Source: Pseudomonadota bacterium (GTDB lineage Bacteria > Pseudomonadota > Alphaproteobacteria > Rhodospirillales > Rhodospirillaceae). From it: a stretch of DNA of 46,971 bases. The number at the start of each line of letters is the position of its first letter. Within the stretch, counting starts at the first letter, position 1. The notes under the pieces were generated by a model that worked only from the letters and a program-made list of their open reading frames with translations, was not told the DNA's origin and did not search any database. The stretch is from the NCBI GenBank assembly GCA_020160875.1, contig JAIUPE010000016.1, positions 1 through 46,971 on the forward strand. The letters are read 5' to 3'. Shown here one piece after another: positions 8,960 through 17,383 of the stretch. The translations under genes and the position numbers were made by a program.

Positions 8960-9328
8960 TTACAGCACGCCGGTGGCCTTGGTGAGCAGCCAGATACCGA
9001 CCACCAGCAGGATCGCGCCCACGGCGACCGTCAGGCCGAACTGGCCCCAGGTGGCGCGGCCGGTGTGGATCTCCGAGTAGCGGGTGTAGGCGTGATAGCA
9101 GACACCGACGAACATCGAGGCGACCACGAGCAGCGCGATCAGCAGCACGATGTCGTAGCCGTAGTTCTGCAACGTCTGCAGGATGCCGCTGCCCTGGCCG
9201 CGCGAAGGGTCCTCCATGGTCGGCAGGCCCTGCGCGAAGGCCGACAGCGGCAGGCCCGCGAGCGCCAGCGGCAGCAGCGGTGCAACGATGCGGAACGGAA
9301 TGCGATGGGATGTCGTTGGCGTGTTCAT
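8960..9328 (-). CDS. TIGR03745 ICE membrane protein, probable pilin
   Basis: This 122-residue protein has a long signal peptide (basic start, hydrophobic core to LSAFAQ, about residue 33) and two further membrane helices (about 60-78 and 98-117) separated by a short polar loop. This TraA/VirB2-pilin layout, together with the gene order, makes it the probable conjugative pilus subunit. The sequence LPTMEDPSRGQGSGILQTLQ at the start of the mature part is typical of the family. Confidence 0.9.
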   Translation of the reverse strand: MNTPTTSHRIPFRIVAPLLPLALAGLPLSAFAQGLPTMEDPSRGQGSGILQTLQNYGYDIVLLIALLVVASMFVGVCYHAYTRYSEIHTGRATWGQFGLTVAVGAILLVVGIWLLTKATGVL

Positions 9329-9350
9329 GGCGTATGGCCCTTCGTGACGG

Positions 9351-9590
9351 TCAGGAGAGGAGGAAGAAGGTCAGCACCAGGTACATCGCCACGAAGCGCA
9401 CGACGACGGCGAGGAACTGACGTTCGGTGATGCGGTGCTCGGCCCAGCCGACGTAGGCGGTGCGCATGGCCCACACGCCCCACAGCAGCAACACGGCGAA
9501 CACGAAGCCCAGCACCACGGCAGAGACGGCCGAAGGCGCAAATCCGCCGTTGGCCTGGAAGGCGGCGACCTGATCGGCAGAGGGCGTCAT
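9351..9590 (-). CDS. TIGR03758 ICE membrane protein
   Basis: This 79-residue protein has two membrane helices (about 20-42 and 62-78) around a conserved polar loop (RTAYVGWAEHRITERQF). It matches TIGR03758, which always lies between RAQPRD and the pilin-like gene in these ICEs. It is probably an inner-membrane partner of the pilin, but the function is not known. The start overlaps the RAQPRD stop (ATGA, 9587-9590). Confidence 0.9.
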   Translation of the reverse strand: MTPSADQVAAFQANGGFAPSAVSAVVLGFVFAVLLLWGVWAMRTAYVGWAEHRITERQFLAVVVRFVAMYLVLTFFLLS

Positions 9591-9961
9591 GGCGACGGCT
9601 CCTCGTCGTCGGCGCGGTCGCGGCGGACGTAGTCGCCGGCCAGCGGGACGGGATCGCGCGGCTGGGCGCGCTGGGGTACGAGGTAGTCCTGCAGGCCGGC
9701 GCGAACGCGCTTCAGGTCGGCACGCAGTCGGGCGTAGTCGAAGTGGTAGCGGGTGCGTTCCTGCGGAGCGGTATTGGCGGCGTGCTCGGCGAGGCTGTCG
9801 ATCAGGTCGAGTTGGCGGGCGAGCGCGGCGAGCTGCTCACGCTCCGAGGCGAGGCTGTCGGCGGCCGATGCGGGCGATGCGCCGGCCAGCGCGATGGTCA
9901 GCGCCAAGGCCAGGGCCGGCACACGGCGGCAGGGAGTCGTCGGGTTGCCAAGGGGTGTCAT
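9587..9961 (-). CDS. RAQPRD family ICE protein
   Basis: This 124-residue exported protein has a signal peptide (to ASPASA) and a helical mature part carrying the motif that names the family, QRAQPRDP, followed by LAGDYVR. It is the first gene of the minus-strand mating-pore operon before the defence cargo. Two ATGs are possible (9976 and 9961). The second is preferred because it gives a normal signal peptide and has GGAACGG upstream, but the choice is not certain. The role is unknown beyond its constant position in G-type ICEs. Confidence 0.9.
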   Translation of the reverse strand: MTPLGNPTTPCRRVPALALALTIALAGASPASAADSLASEREQLAALARQLDLIDSLAEHAANTAPQERTRYHFDYARLRADLKRVRAGLQDYLVPQRAQPRDPVPLAGDYVRRDRADDEEPSP

Positions 9962-10374
9962 CACGCCGTTCCGCATTCGTCTGGATGGCGGGATGCTGCG
10001 GCGTGAAGCTTGGGTGTGCCGCAAAGAATCGGAACGGGCGGTGCACCGGATTTGCCTCGATGGTTGGCGTAGCGCCGCTTCCGGACAAGGGCCGGGAGTC
10101 CAGGACCTGGCTGCTAGAGCAAGACGGGCCGGTCACTGATGTGGAAACCCTGCTGGCGCGGTGCGCCTACTTCTGTTCGCTGGCCGAGGTCGTCACCGCG
10201 GTGGCGGCTTGACGCGACGTGGCGCTCGCCCCCGTGGTGGGGCTATCCCCTCACGAACTGGATGACCTCGCGCCGGCGAACGGCGCATTTAGCTGTTCAG
10301 CATTGCACTAGTTTGCTCTACACTTGCCAGGATTGTCACCAACGCCTGTGCCACCCTCACTGGGTGAGGAAGCA
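9962..10374. other. Divergent intergenic region between the mating-pore operon and the defence cargo
   Basis: This stretch of about 410 bases separates minus-strand RAQPRD from the plus-strand cargo. Open frames exist on both strands but show no recognisable domain and no good ribosome binding site. The part after 10280 is distinctly more AT-rich and probably holds the cargo promoter. No repeats or RNA genes were seen in it. Confidence 0.6.
10296..10324 (+). promoter_or_regulatory. Possible sigma-70 promoter of the defence operon
   Basis: TTCAGC and TACACT are separated by 17 bases in the AT-rich segment about 50 bases before the HTH gene. The -35 match is weak. Placement and base composition are the main support. 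Confidence 0.35.
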
Positions 10375-10569
10375 ATGAAAGACGAGCCCGGACAGATATT
10401 GACCCTCGATGAAGTGGCGGCCTACCTGAAGGTGGGCAAGCGCACGGTCTATCGCTTGGCGGCCGCCAAGAAGATTCCGGCCTTTAAGGTGGGCGGGATA
10501 TGGCGCTTCCGGCAGGCGGACATCGACAGCTGGATCGCGGCTCAGTCGGAAAAGCCGGAGGCGAAATGA
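10375..10569 (+). CDS. Excisionase/MerR-type helix-turn-helix DNA-binding protein
   Basis: This 64-residue protein is almost entirely one HTH_17 (excisionase-family) domain: LTLDEVAAYLKVGKRTVYRLA, then KIPAFKVGGIWRFRQADIDSWI, the wing with the typical GG-x-WRF. It is preceded by GAGGAAG. Such proteins act as small regulators, or as excision factors in phages and ICEs. Here it heads the plus-strand operon and is coupled to the helicase through a 13-codon ORF, so a regulatory or DNA-targeting role in the defence system is more likely than ICE excision. Confidence 0.88.
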   Translation: MKDEPGQILTLDEVAAYLKVGKRTVYRLAAAKKIPAFKVGGIWRFRQADIDSWIAAQSEKPEAK

Positions 10570-10607
10570 ACGCCCACCGAGCCAAGCCTTCGAGGATGAC
10601 TGCCTGA
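10566..10607 (+). CDS. 13-codon coupling ORF between HTH gene and helicase
   Basis: An ATG overlaps the HTH stop (ATGA, 10566-10569), and its own TGA overlaps the helicase ATG (TGATG, 10605-10609). The peptide would be MNAHRAKPSRMTA. It has no recognisable function. Its value may lie in ribosome hand-over between HTH and helicase, since the helicase start has only a distant GAGG site. Chance cannot be excluded. Confidence 0.35.
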   Translation: MNAHRAKPSRMTA

Positions 10608-13600
10608 TGGAGATCATCGACAACGTCAACCGCCTGCTCGGCGACGACCTCAAGCAAACGCTGAAGCCGGGTGCACGGCTGAAGGTCGCGGCGTCCTGCT
10701 TCTCGATGTACGCCTACGAGGCGCTGAAGGCGGAGCTGGAAAAGATCGAGGAACTGCACTTCATCTTCACCGCGCCCGCCTTCGTGACGGATGAGGTGAC
10801 GGACAAGATTCGCCGTGAGCGCCGGGAGTTCCACATTCCCAAGCTCGACCGCGAGCGCAGCCTTTACGGCAGCGAGTTCGAGATTCAACTGCGTAACAAG
10901 CTCACGCAGCGCGCCATTGCCAAGGAGTGCGCGGACTGGCTGCAACGCAAGGCTAGGTTCCGCAGCAACCGCAGCAAGGCTCCGATGCAGCAGTTCGCCT
11001 GCGTGCAATCGGCCGAGGCCAGCGCCGCCTACCTCCCGTTGCATGGCTTCACTGCCGTCGATCTGGGCTACCAGCAAGGCAACGCCGTCTCTAACTTGGT
11101 CAACAAGATGGACGAGCCGAGCTTCACGGCCACCTACCTGAGCCTGTTCGATCAAATCTGGAACGACCCGGAAAAACTCGAAGACGTCACCGCGCAAATC
11201 TGCGATCACATTGCCTCGGTCTATCAGGAAAACTCGCCGGAGAGCATCTACTTCCTGATGCTCTACAACATCTTCAATGAGTTCCTCGACGACATCGACG
11301 AAGACGTCCTGCCCAACGACCGCACCGGCTATCAGGACACGCTGATCTGGAACAAGCTCTTCAACTACCAGAAGGATGCGGCCACCGGCATCATCAACAA
11401 GCTGGAAACCTACAGCGGCTGCATCCTCGCCGACAGCGTCGGCCTCGGCAAAACCTTCACCGCGCTCGCGGTGATCAAGTATTACGAGCTGCGCAACCGC
11501 TCGGTGTTGGTGCTGTGCCCGAAGAAGCTGGCGGACAACTGGCTCAACTACAACCGCAACCTCAAGACCAACATCTTCGCCCGCGACCGCTTCAGCTACG
11601 ACGTGCTCTGCCACACCGACCTGAGCCGCACCAGCGGCGAATCATTCGGCACGCCGCTCAACCGCATCAACTGGGGCAACTACGACCTCGTCGTCATCGA
11701 CGAGTCGCACAACTTCCGCAACAACGACGCCTTCAAGGACAAGGAAACCCGCTACCAGAAGCTGATGAACAAGGTCATCCGCGAGGGCGTGAAGACCAAA
11801 GTGCTGATGCTCTCCGCCACGCCGGTCAACAACCGCTTCACTGACCTGCGCAACCAGCTTGCACTGGCCTACGAGGGCGATTCCGAGAACCTCAGCAAGA
11901 AGCTGCGCACCAGCAAGTCGGTCGAGGAAGTCTTCCGCAACGCGCAGAAAGCCTTCAATGCGTGGTCGAAGCTGCCGCCGGAAGAGCGCACGCCGCGCGC
12001 AATTCTGGATGCGCTCGACTTCGACTTCTTCGAGCTACTGGACAGCGTCACCATCGCGCGCTCGCGCAGGCACATCCAGACCTTCTACGACACGAAGGAC
12101 ATCGGCCACTTCCCCGAACGCCGCAAACCGCTGTCGTTCCATCGGCCCTTGACCGAGCGGTCGGACGTGATGGGCTTCAACGAGATTTTCGGGCAACTGT
12201 CCAGCCTCAAGCTCGCCGTCTATGCCCCGGTCAGCTATATCCTGCCCAGCCGCCTGAGGAAGTACGAAGACCTTTACGACACCAAGATCGGCGGCAAGGG
12301 CACGCTTCGTCAGGTTGACCGCGAAAAGAGCTTGCAGGCCCTGATGACGGTCAACCTGCTCAAGCGACTGGAAAGCTCCGTCCAGTCGTTCCGGCTCACG
12401 CTGCAATCCCTGCAAGCCAACCACCAGAACACGCTGGCGAAGATCGCGGCCTTCAACCAGACCGGCGGCGCCGCCAGTGTTGGTGACCTGACCGAAGTGC
12501 TGGAAAGCATCGATGCCGAGGACGACGACCTGCTCGACGAGTTGGATCGGGGCGGCGACATCGGCGGCAAGGTCAAGATCAATCTGGCCGACATGGACTT
12601 GCCCTCTTGGGAGCACGACCTCAAGGTCGATCTCGCCAGCATCGAGGCGTTGCTGGCCTCAATGGCGAAGATCACGCCCGACAACGACGCCAAGCTCCAG
12701 CACCTCAAAGCCCATGTGCTGGAGAAGATCGCCAACCCCATCAACCCGGGCAACAAGAAGGTGCTGATCTTCACCGCCTTTGCCGACACGGCGGATTATC
12801 TCTACGCCAACCTCGCGCCCGAGCTGCTGGCTAGCCAGCAACTGCACACCGGCAAGGTCACCGGCAGTGATCGGCCCAAGACCACCTTGCCCAAGACGTA
12901 TGACTTTCAGGAACTGTTGACGCTGTTCTCGCCGCGTTCGAAGGAAAAGGCCATCGTCCTGCCCAACGAACCGGCGGAAATTGACCTGCTTATCGGCACG
13001 GACTGCATCTCCGAAGGCCAGAACCTTCAGGACTGCGATTACCTCATCAACTACGACATCCACTGGAACCCGGTGCGCATCATCCAGCGGTTCGGGCGCG
13101 TGGATCGCATCGGCTCGCCCAACCACAGCATCCAGTTGGTGAACTACTGGCCAGACATTTCGCTGGACGAATACATCAACCTCAAGGAGCGCGTCGAGAA
13201 CCGGATGATGATCGTGGACGTCACCGCCACGGGCGACGACAACGTCATCTCCGCGCAGGCCAACGACGTGTCCTACCGCAAGGAGCAACTGCGTCGCCTG
13301 CAAGAGGAAGTCATCGAGCTGGAAGACCTGAAGACCGGCGTCTCCATCACCGACCTGGGCCTCAACGACTTCCGCATGGACTTGCTGAACTACGTCAAGA
13401 CCCACGGCGAACTCGACAAATCCCCCAACGGCCTGCACGCCGTCGTGCCTGCGAACGCCGATCTGGGCCTCGCGCCCGGCGTGATCTTCACGCTGCGCAA
13501 CCGCAATTCGGGCGTGAACCCGCCCGCGCACCTGCCGCAGCACAACCGCCTGCATCCGTACTACCTCATCTACATCAACAACAATGGCGAGGTCGTCCAC

Positions 13601-13894
13601 GACCACACCGAGGTCAAGCGCCTGCTCGACCTGACCCGCTCGTGCTGCAAGGGACAGGCGGAGCCGATGATCGACGCCTGCCATCGCTTCAATAAGACCA
13701 CGGCGGACGGCCGCAAGATGCAGCCGTATTCCGACCTGTTGAACATGGCCATTCGCTCGATGATCGAGGTCAAGGAAGAGAAAGACCTCGACAGCCTGTT
13801 CACCGGCGGCAAGACCACGGCGCTCACGCACACCATCAAGGGGCTGGACGACTTCGAGCTGATCGCCTTTTTGGTGATACAGGAGGCCGGATGA
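10607..13894 (+). CDS. SNF2-type helicase with N-terminal PLD-like region
   Basis: This 1095-residue superfamily 2 translocase has an N-terminal 200 residues resembling the phospholipase-D-like region that precedes many restriction-linked SNF2 helicases. No clear HxK motif is visible there. Walker A is DSVGLGKT at 276-283, motif II DESH at 365-368 and motif III LSATP. The C-terminal lobe has IGTDCISEGQNLQDCDYLINYD and motif VI Q827-RFGRVDRIG. It probably translocates on double-stranded DNA to detect or process foreign DNA. It overlaps DUF4391 (ATGA at 13891). With the downstream methylase it recalls helicase-methylase-ATPase defence layouts. It lacks the DUF1998 of DISARM DrmA. Confidence 0.9.
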   Translation: MEIIDNVNRLLGDDLKQTLKPGARLKVAASCFSMYAYEALKAELEKIEELHFIFTAPAFVTDEVTDKIRRERREFHIPKLDRERSLYGSEFEIQLRNKLTQRAIAKECADWLQRKARFRSNRSKAPMQQFACVQSAEASAAYLPLHGFTAVDLGYQQGNAVSNLVNKMDEPSFTATYLSLFDQIWNDPEKLEDVTAQICDHIASVYQENSPESIYFLMLYNIFNEFLDDIDEDVLPNDRTGYQDTLIWNKLFNYQKDAATGIINKLETYSGCILADSVGLGKTFTALAVIKYYELRNRSVLVLCPKKLADNWLNYNRNLKTNIFARDRFSYDVLCHTDLSRTSGESFGTPLNRINWGNYDLVVIDESHNFRNNDAFKDKETRYQKLMNKVIREGVKTKVLMLSATPVNNRFTDLRNQLALAYEGDSENLSKKLRTSKSVEEVFRNAQKAFNAWSKLPPEERTPRAILDALDFDFFELLDSVTIARSRRHIQTFYDTKDIGHFPERRKPLSFHRPLTERSDVMGFNEIFGQLSSLKLAVYAPVSYILPSRLRKYEDLYDTKIGGKGTLRQVDREKSLQALMTVNLLKRLESSVQSFRLTLQSLQANHQNTLAKIAAFNQTGGAASVGDLTEVLESIDAEDDDLLDELDRGGDIGGKVKINLADMDLPSWEHDLKVDLASIEALLASMAKITPDNDAKLQHLKAHVLEKIANPINPGNKKVLIFTAFADTADYLYANLAPELLASQQLHTGKVTGSDRPKTTLPKTYDFQELLTLFSPRSKEKAIVLPNEPAEIDLLIGTDCISEGQNLQDCDYLINYDIHWNPVRIIQRFGRVDRIGSPNHSIQLVNYWPDISLDEYINLKERVENRMMIVDVTATGDDNVISAQANDVSYRKEQLRRLQEEVIELEDLKTGVSITDLGLNDFRMDLLNYVKTHGELDKSPNGLHAVVPANADLGLAPGVIFTLRNRNSGVNPPAHLPQHNRLHPYYLIYINNNGEVVHDHTEVKRLLDLTRSCCKGQAEPMIDACHRFNKTTADGRKMQPYSDLLNMAIRSMIEVKEEKDLDSLFTGGKTTALTHTIKGLDDFELIAFLVIQEAG

Positions 13895-14580
13895 CCCAGC
13901 CCAGCCCGGCGCCACAGCACCCGGCCTTCATCGTCTATCCCGCGCAGGCCGCCTTCGGCCGCACGCTGCCCAAAAACAAGGTGTACGAGCACAGCGGAGC
14001 CAACACCCGGCTGAAAGACCTGTTCGTCAGGCAGGTGGAGCAGATCGTCTGGGCGTTCAAGCTGGCACCGGAAACGATCAATCTTCTTGCTTCACCCGGC
14101 GTGCCGGAGATTCAGGTCTTCAGCCTCCAGCTCAAAACGCCGGAACTACACCGCGATGTGCTGCGCTGCATCGACGGGGCCATCCCGTTCCCCATCCTGT
14201 TCGAGCTGGCGTTCGAGGGCAAAACGCAGGTGCTCGCGGCCTACAAGCGACCGAACGAATCCGACGCCAGCCGCTGGGTGCTCTCGGACTACTTTGCGAC
14301 GGACTGGCTGCCGGTCGATTGCCAGCGCACCGCCATGCCCGTTGCCCTGCACATGGGCGGTCTGTACGAGCAACTGCTGTACCGCCTGATTCCCTTGCCC
14401 GCGCGGCCGCAGGAGACGCTGGCTGAACTGGTGGCGCGCGTGGAGCAGGCGCAGGCCAAGCAGCGCGAGTTGGACAAGACCACGGCGCGGCTGGAGAAGG
14501 AAAAGCAGTTCAACCGCAAGGTGGAAATCAATGCCTCTGTGCGGAGGTTGAAAACCGAATTTGAGGCGCTGACCAAATGA
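13891..14580 (+). CDS. DUF4391 domain protein
   Basis: This 229-residue protein matches DUF4391: an N-terminal FIVYPAQAAFGRTLPKNKVYEH, the IPFPILFELAFEGKTQVLAAYKR strand region, and a C-terminal charged coiled coil (about 175-225). DUF4391 is known mainly as a companion of SNF2 helicases and type III-like methylases in defence islands. Its function is not established. It overlaps both the helicase (ATGA) and the following 41-codon ORF (ATGA at 14577), so the proteins are probably made in fixed proportion and may form a complex. Confidence 0.85.
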   Translation: MTQPSPAPQHPAFIVYPAQAAFGRTLPKNKVYEHSGANTRLKDLFVRQVEQIVWAFKLAPETINLLASPGVPEIQVFSLQLKTPELHRDVLRCIDGAIPFPILFELAFEGKTQVLAAYKRPNESDASRWVLSDYFATDWLPVDCQRTAMPVALHMGGLYEQLLYRLIPLPARPQETLAELVARVEQAQAKQRELDKTTARLEKEKQFNRKVEINASVRRLKTEFEALTK

Positions 14581-14702
14581 ACCAGAACTCAACACCGAAT
14601 GCCGACAAACAGCCCTCTGAAAAGGAAGAACTGCCGAACATCGTCAAAGTGCGCGATGACCGCTTCCTCAGCGGGCGTGAATTGAGGAGCGTAGGCGTAT
14701 GA
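14577..14702 (+). CDS. 41-residue coupled small protein, unknown
   Basis: The ORF reads MNQNSTPNADKQPSEKEELP, then NIVKVRDDRFLSGRELRSVGV. Its ATG overlaps the DUF4391 stop and its TGA overlaps the ATG of the ATPase (14699), both as ATGA. This continuous chain of overlaps argues for real translation. The N-terminal half is polar and disordered-looking; the C-terminal half could form a short helix. It may be a small fourth component, an antitoxin-like modulator of the adjacent candidate nuclease, or the truncated start of a gene interrupted when the ATPase gene arrived. Confidence 0.6.
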   Translation: MNQNSTPNADKQPSEKEELPNIVKVRDDRFLSGRELRSVGV

Positions 14703-17311
14703 CGACGGAAGCACAGGCGCTCGCCGATATTCTTGCGTGGTCTGCTAATAGTTCCACTCCCGACTGGCAGCGCGACGCACTGCGCCGACTTGCAACGCAA
14801 GCGGCCCTGGAGCCGGCCGAGATCGACGAGTTGGCTTCCATCTGCAAGGGCGACATTCCGGCGGTCCCGCTGGAGGCGGGGCACCTTCGCGGCCCGAGCC
14901 GCGATCAGGGGGAAGTCTATCTGCGGCAAATGCATGGAGTCCGGCATGTCAACGCCCTGGCTCCCGACCAACGGCTGACGCTCCACCGTGTCGGTTTGAC
15001 GATCATCTATGGTGACAACGGATCGGGAAAATCCGGCTACGCGCGGATTCTCAAGAAGGTGTGTCGCGCCCGTATGCCTGGCCGAGCCGAGGAAATCGCG
15101 CCCGACATCTATGACGTTGCGCCAGGCACGCCGAGCGCCACGATTGAATACGCGATCAGCGGCCAGAACCGCACTTGCGCTTGGCAGCTTGGTCAGGCTG
15201 CCGACACCGCGCTTTCAGGCATCAGTGTGTTCGATTCCCGCACCGCGAACGTCCACGTTGACGATACGAATGACGTGGCTTACACGCCGTTTCCGCTCAA
15301 ACTGCTGGGTGCGCTGGCGCAGCTCTGTAAGTCGGTCAAGGACAAGCTGGCGGCCGAGATTGCGCAGATAAAGGCGCAAACGCCAGAGGCGATCAGGACG
15401 CCGGCATGCAGCAGGGACACAGCGGTTGGCAGGCTCATGGCCCGGCTCACCGCCAACACTGCGCCGGCGACGGTCGAAGCGTTGGCCACGCTCACGCAAG
15501 CAGAGCAAGACCGATGGGCGCAGCTCACGGCGGACCTGGCTGGTGATCCGGCTCGCGCGGCGCGCCAGCTTGTGGCGTTGAAGACCAAGGTTGATGGGCA
15601 CGTTGCGCGCCTGGATCGGCTATTTGCTTCAATCAGCGACGATACCGCCAATAACCTGCGCCGCCTTGCCGTTGATAGCGATGCCGCGCGCCGGGCGGCA
15701 GAAGCTGCTTCCAGTGCGCTTTTCCGCGACGAACCGTTGCCGCAGATTGGGTCGGAGGTTTGGCAGGCGCTATGGGCCAGTGCCCGAGCATTTTCTGACG
15801 CGGAAGCCTATCCCGAACGGCGATTCCCCGTGACGGACCCCGGCACCGTATGCGTGCTTTGCCAGCAGGAATTGACGCCCGTCGCTGCTGACCGCCTCAA
15901 TCGCTTCGAGGCTTTTGTGCGCGACGACAGCCAGCAACGTGCCGCCGCTGCGCGCGTCGCATACGACAGGGCGCTGGCAACGTTCAAGGGTGAGGCTGTT
16001 TCGTTGACCGAGCTGGCGAACATTGTGGCAACCGTCCGCGACGAACTGCGCCAGGATGCCTTGGCGATGGAGATCAGGGGCGCGACCCTTCGCGCCCTGT
16101 GGCGTCATCGCCAGATCAGGCGACGCCACGCAAATCCAAGCGCCGCTATTGACGTGCCCGTTACGGAATATTCGCGTCAGGCGCTGGTCGATCAAGCAGC
16201 GGGCATTGAGACTCGGGCGAACGCCCTTGCCGCAGAGGCTGGCTCTCCAGCTCGCGCCGCCTTGCTTACCGAAAGGGCCGAGCTTGTGGATCGGCAATGG
16301 CTTGGTGGCATCAAAGCCGATGTTCTCGCCGAAATCGAACGCCAGAAGAAAATCGCACTGCTTGAGACGGCCCAGCGGGACACTGCTACCAACCGCGTCA
16401 CCACAAAGAGCACCGAGATCGCTCAGGCTTTGGTGACGGACGCGCTACGCGCGCAATTTGCTCGCGAGGTGGCGAGCTTCGAGATTGCTGGCCTCGCTGT
16501 GGAGCTTCGACAGCAAAACAGCGTTCAGGGCATCCCTCGCTTCAAGGTCGCACTTACACGGAAGCCCACGGCTGCGGTGGGACAGGTTTTGAGCGAAGGC
16601 GAGCATCGCTGCGTTGCCTTGGCCGCGTTCATGGCCGAACTCGCCACCACCGAAAACAAGTCCGGCATCGTCTTTGACGATCCCGTTTCCTCGCTCGACC
16701 ACATGCACCGGGAGGCTGTAGCTAAACGCCTGGTTGCTGAGGCCGCTCATCGCCAGGTCATCGTCTTCACTCATGACCTGGCGTTCCTGTTCGAGTTGAA
16801 TCGCGCGGCTGACGATGCGCAGCCAAAGCCGCCGGTTTCGATTAGCTCCATCAGCCGGGGTGCTGACAAGGCAGGCTTCTGCCGCAGCGAGCCGCCATTC
16901 AAAGCGCGTCGGGTCAGTGACATCACCACAAGCCTGAGCAATCAGCTTGCGGGTGAACGCTACCATTTCGAGCAAGGCAATCACGACGAGTGGCGAAAGT
17001 CCGTCAAATCCATCGCCGCAACGTTGCGCGATACGTGGGAGATCGCGGTTGAAGAAGCTGTCGGGCACGTCATCCGGCGACTGTCCAACGAAGTGAAGAC
17101 GCCTGGCTTGGTCAAGCTGACCGCGATCACGGTTCCCGACTGCGAGGCCATGCGGGACGGATTTGGTCGCTGTTCTGAACTGCTACATAGTGCCGCCGCA
17201 GCGTTGAACCGCCCGCTGCCGAGGCCAGAAGCACTGACGGCAGAGATTGATGCGTTGGCGGCCTGGGCGGACAGCCTTCGGCAGCGTCAGGGCGCTACGA
17301 GGTTGCCCTGA
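14699..17311 (+). CDS. RloC/PrrC-like AAA_13 ATPase, candidate anticodon nuclease with zinc hook
   Basis: This 870-residue ABC/SMC-like ATPase has Walker A GDNGSGKS at 105-112, a long helical middle with a Rad50-type zinc hook C385-VL-C388, ABC signature LSEGE 631-635, Walker B with D-loop VFDDPVSSLDH 658-668, and the H-loop in FTHD (H692). The C-terminal 150 residues contain R794-x3-E798-x31-H830. This is the same spacing as the Arg-Glu-His catalytic triad of the PrrC tRNA anticodon nuclease (R320/E324/H356). A zinc hook plus that triad is the definition of RloC. The inferred role is tRNA cleavage and growth arrest when phage attacks or inhibits the linked R-M system. It is coupled upstream by ATGA and lies 72 bases before mod. 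Without the C-terminal activity it would be a generic AAA_13 defence ATPase. Confidence 0.75.
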   Translation: MTTEAQALADILAWSANSSTPDWQRDALRRLATQAALEPAEIDELASICKGDIPAVPLEAGHLRGPSRDQGEVYLRQMHGVRHVNALAPDQRLTLHRVGLTIIYGDNGSGKSGYARILKKVCRARMPGRAEEIAPDIYDVAPGTPSATIEYAISGQNRTCAWQLGQAADTALSGISVFDSRTANVHVDDTNDVAYTPFPLKLLGALAQLCKSVKDKLAAEIAQIKAQTPEAIRTPACSRDTAVGRLMARLTANTAPATVEALATLTQAEQDRWAQLTADLAGDPARAARQLVALKTKVDGHVARLDRLFASISDDTANNLRRLAVDSDAARRAAEAASSALFRDEPLPQIGSEVWQALWASARAFSDAEAYPERRFPVTDPGTVCVLCQQELTPVAADRLNRFEAFVRDDSQQRAAAARVAYDRALATFKGEAVSLTELANIVATVRDELRQDALAMEIRGATLRALWRHRQIRRRHANPSAAIDVPVTEYSRQALVDQAAGIETRANALAAEAGSPARAALLTERAELVDRQWLGGIKADVLAEIERQKKIALLETAQRDTATNRVTTKSTEIAQALVTDALRAQFAREVASFEIAGLAVELRQQNSVQGIPRFKVALTRKPTAAVGQVLSEGEHRCVALAAFMAELATTENKSGIVFDDPVSSLDHMHREAVAKRLVAEAAHRQVIVFTHDLAFLFELNRAADDAQPKPPVSISSISRGADKAGFCRSEPPFKARRVSDITTSLSNQLAGERYHFEQGNHDEWRKSVKSIAATLRDTWEIAVEEAVGHVIRRLSNEVKTPGLVKLTAITVPDCEAMRDGFGRCSELLHSAAAALNRPLPRPEALTAEIDALAAWADSLRQRQGATRLP

Positions 17312-17383
17312 GCCCTTGATGGGATTGTTTGCGTAATCGCCCGTCTCATTCCAACGAATCTGAATACTTTCTGAGAACTGCAA

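Noticed and set aside
10139-10378. Plus-strand frame before the HTH gene
   Set aside because: Trp/Arg/Ser-rich composition, no ribosome site, and it runs through the likely promoter.
10607-13894. DISARM or BREX assignment for the helicase operon
   Set aside because: No DUF1998, DrmB, PglZ or BrxC-like protein is present, and the methylase is a type III Mod with its own Res.
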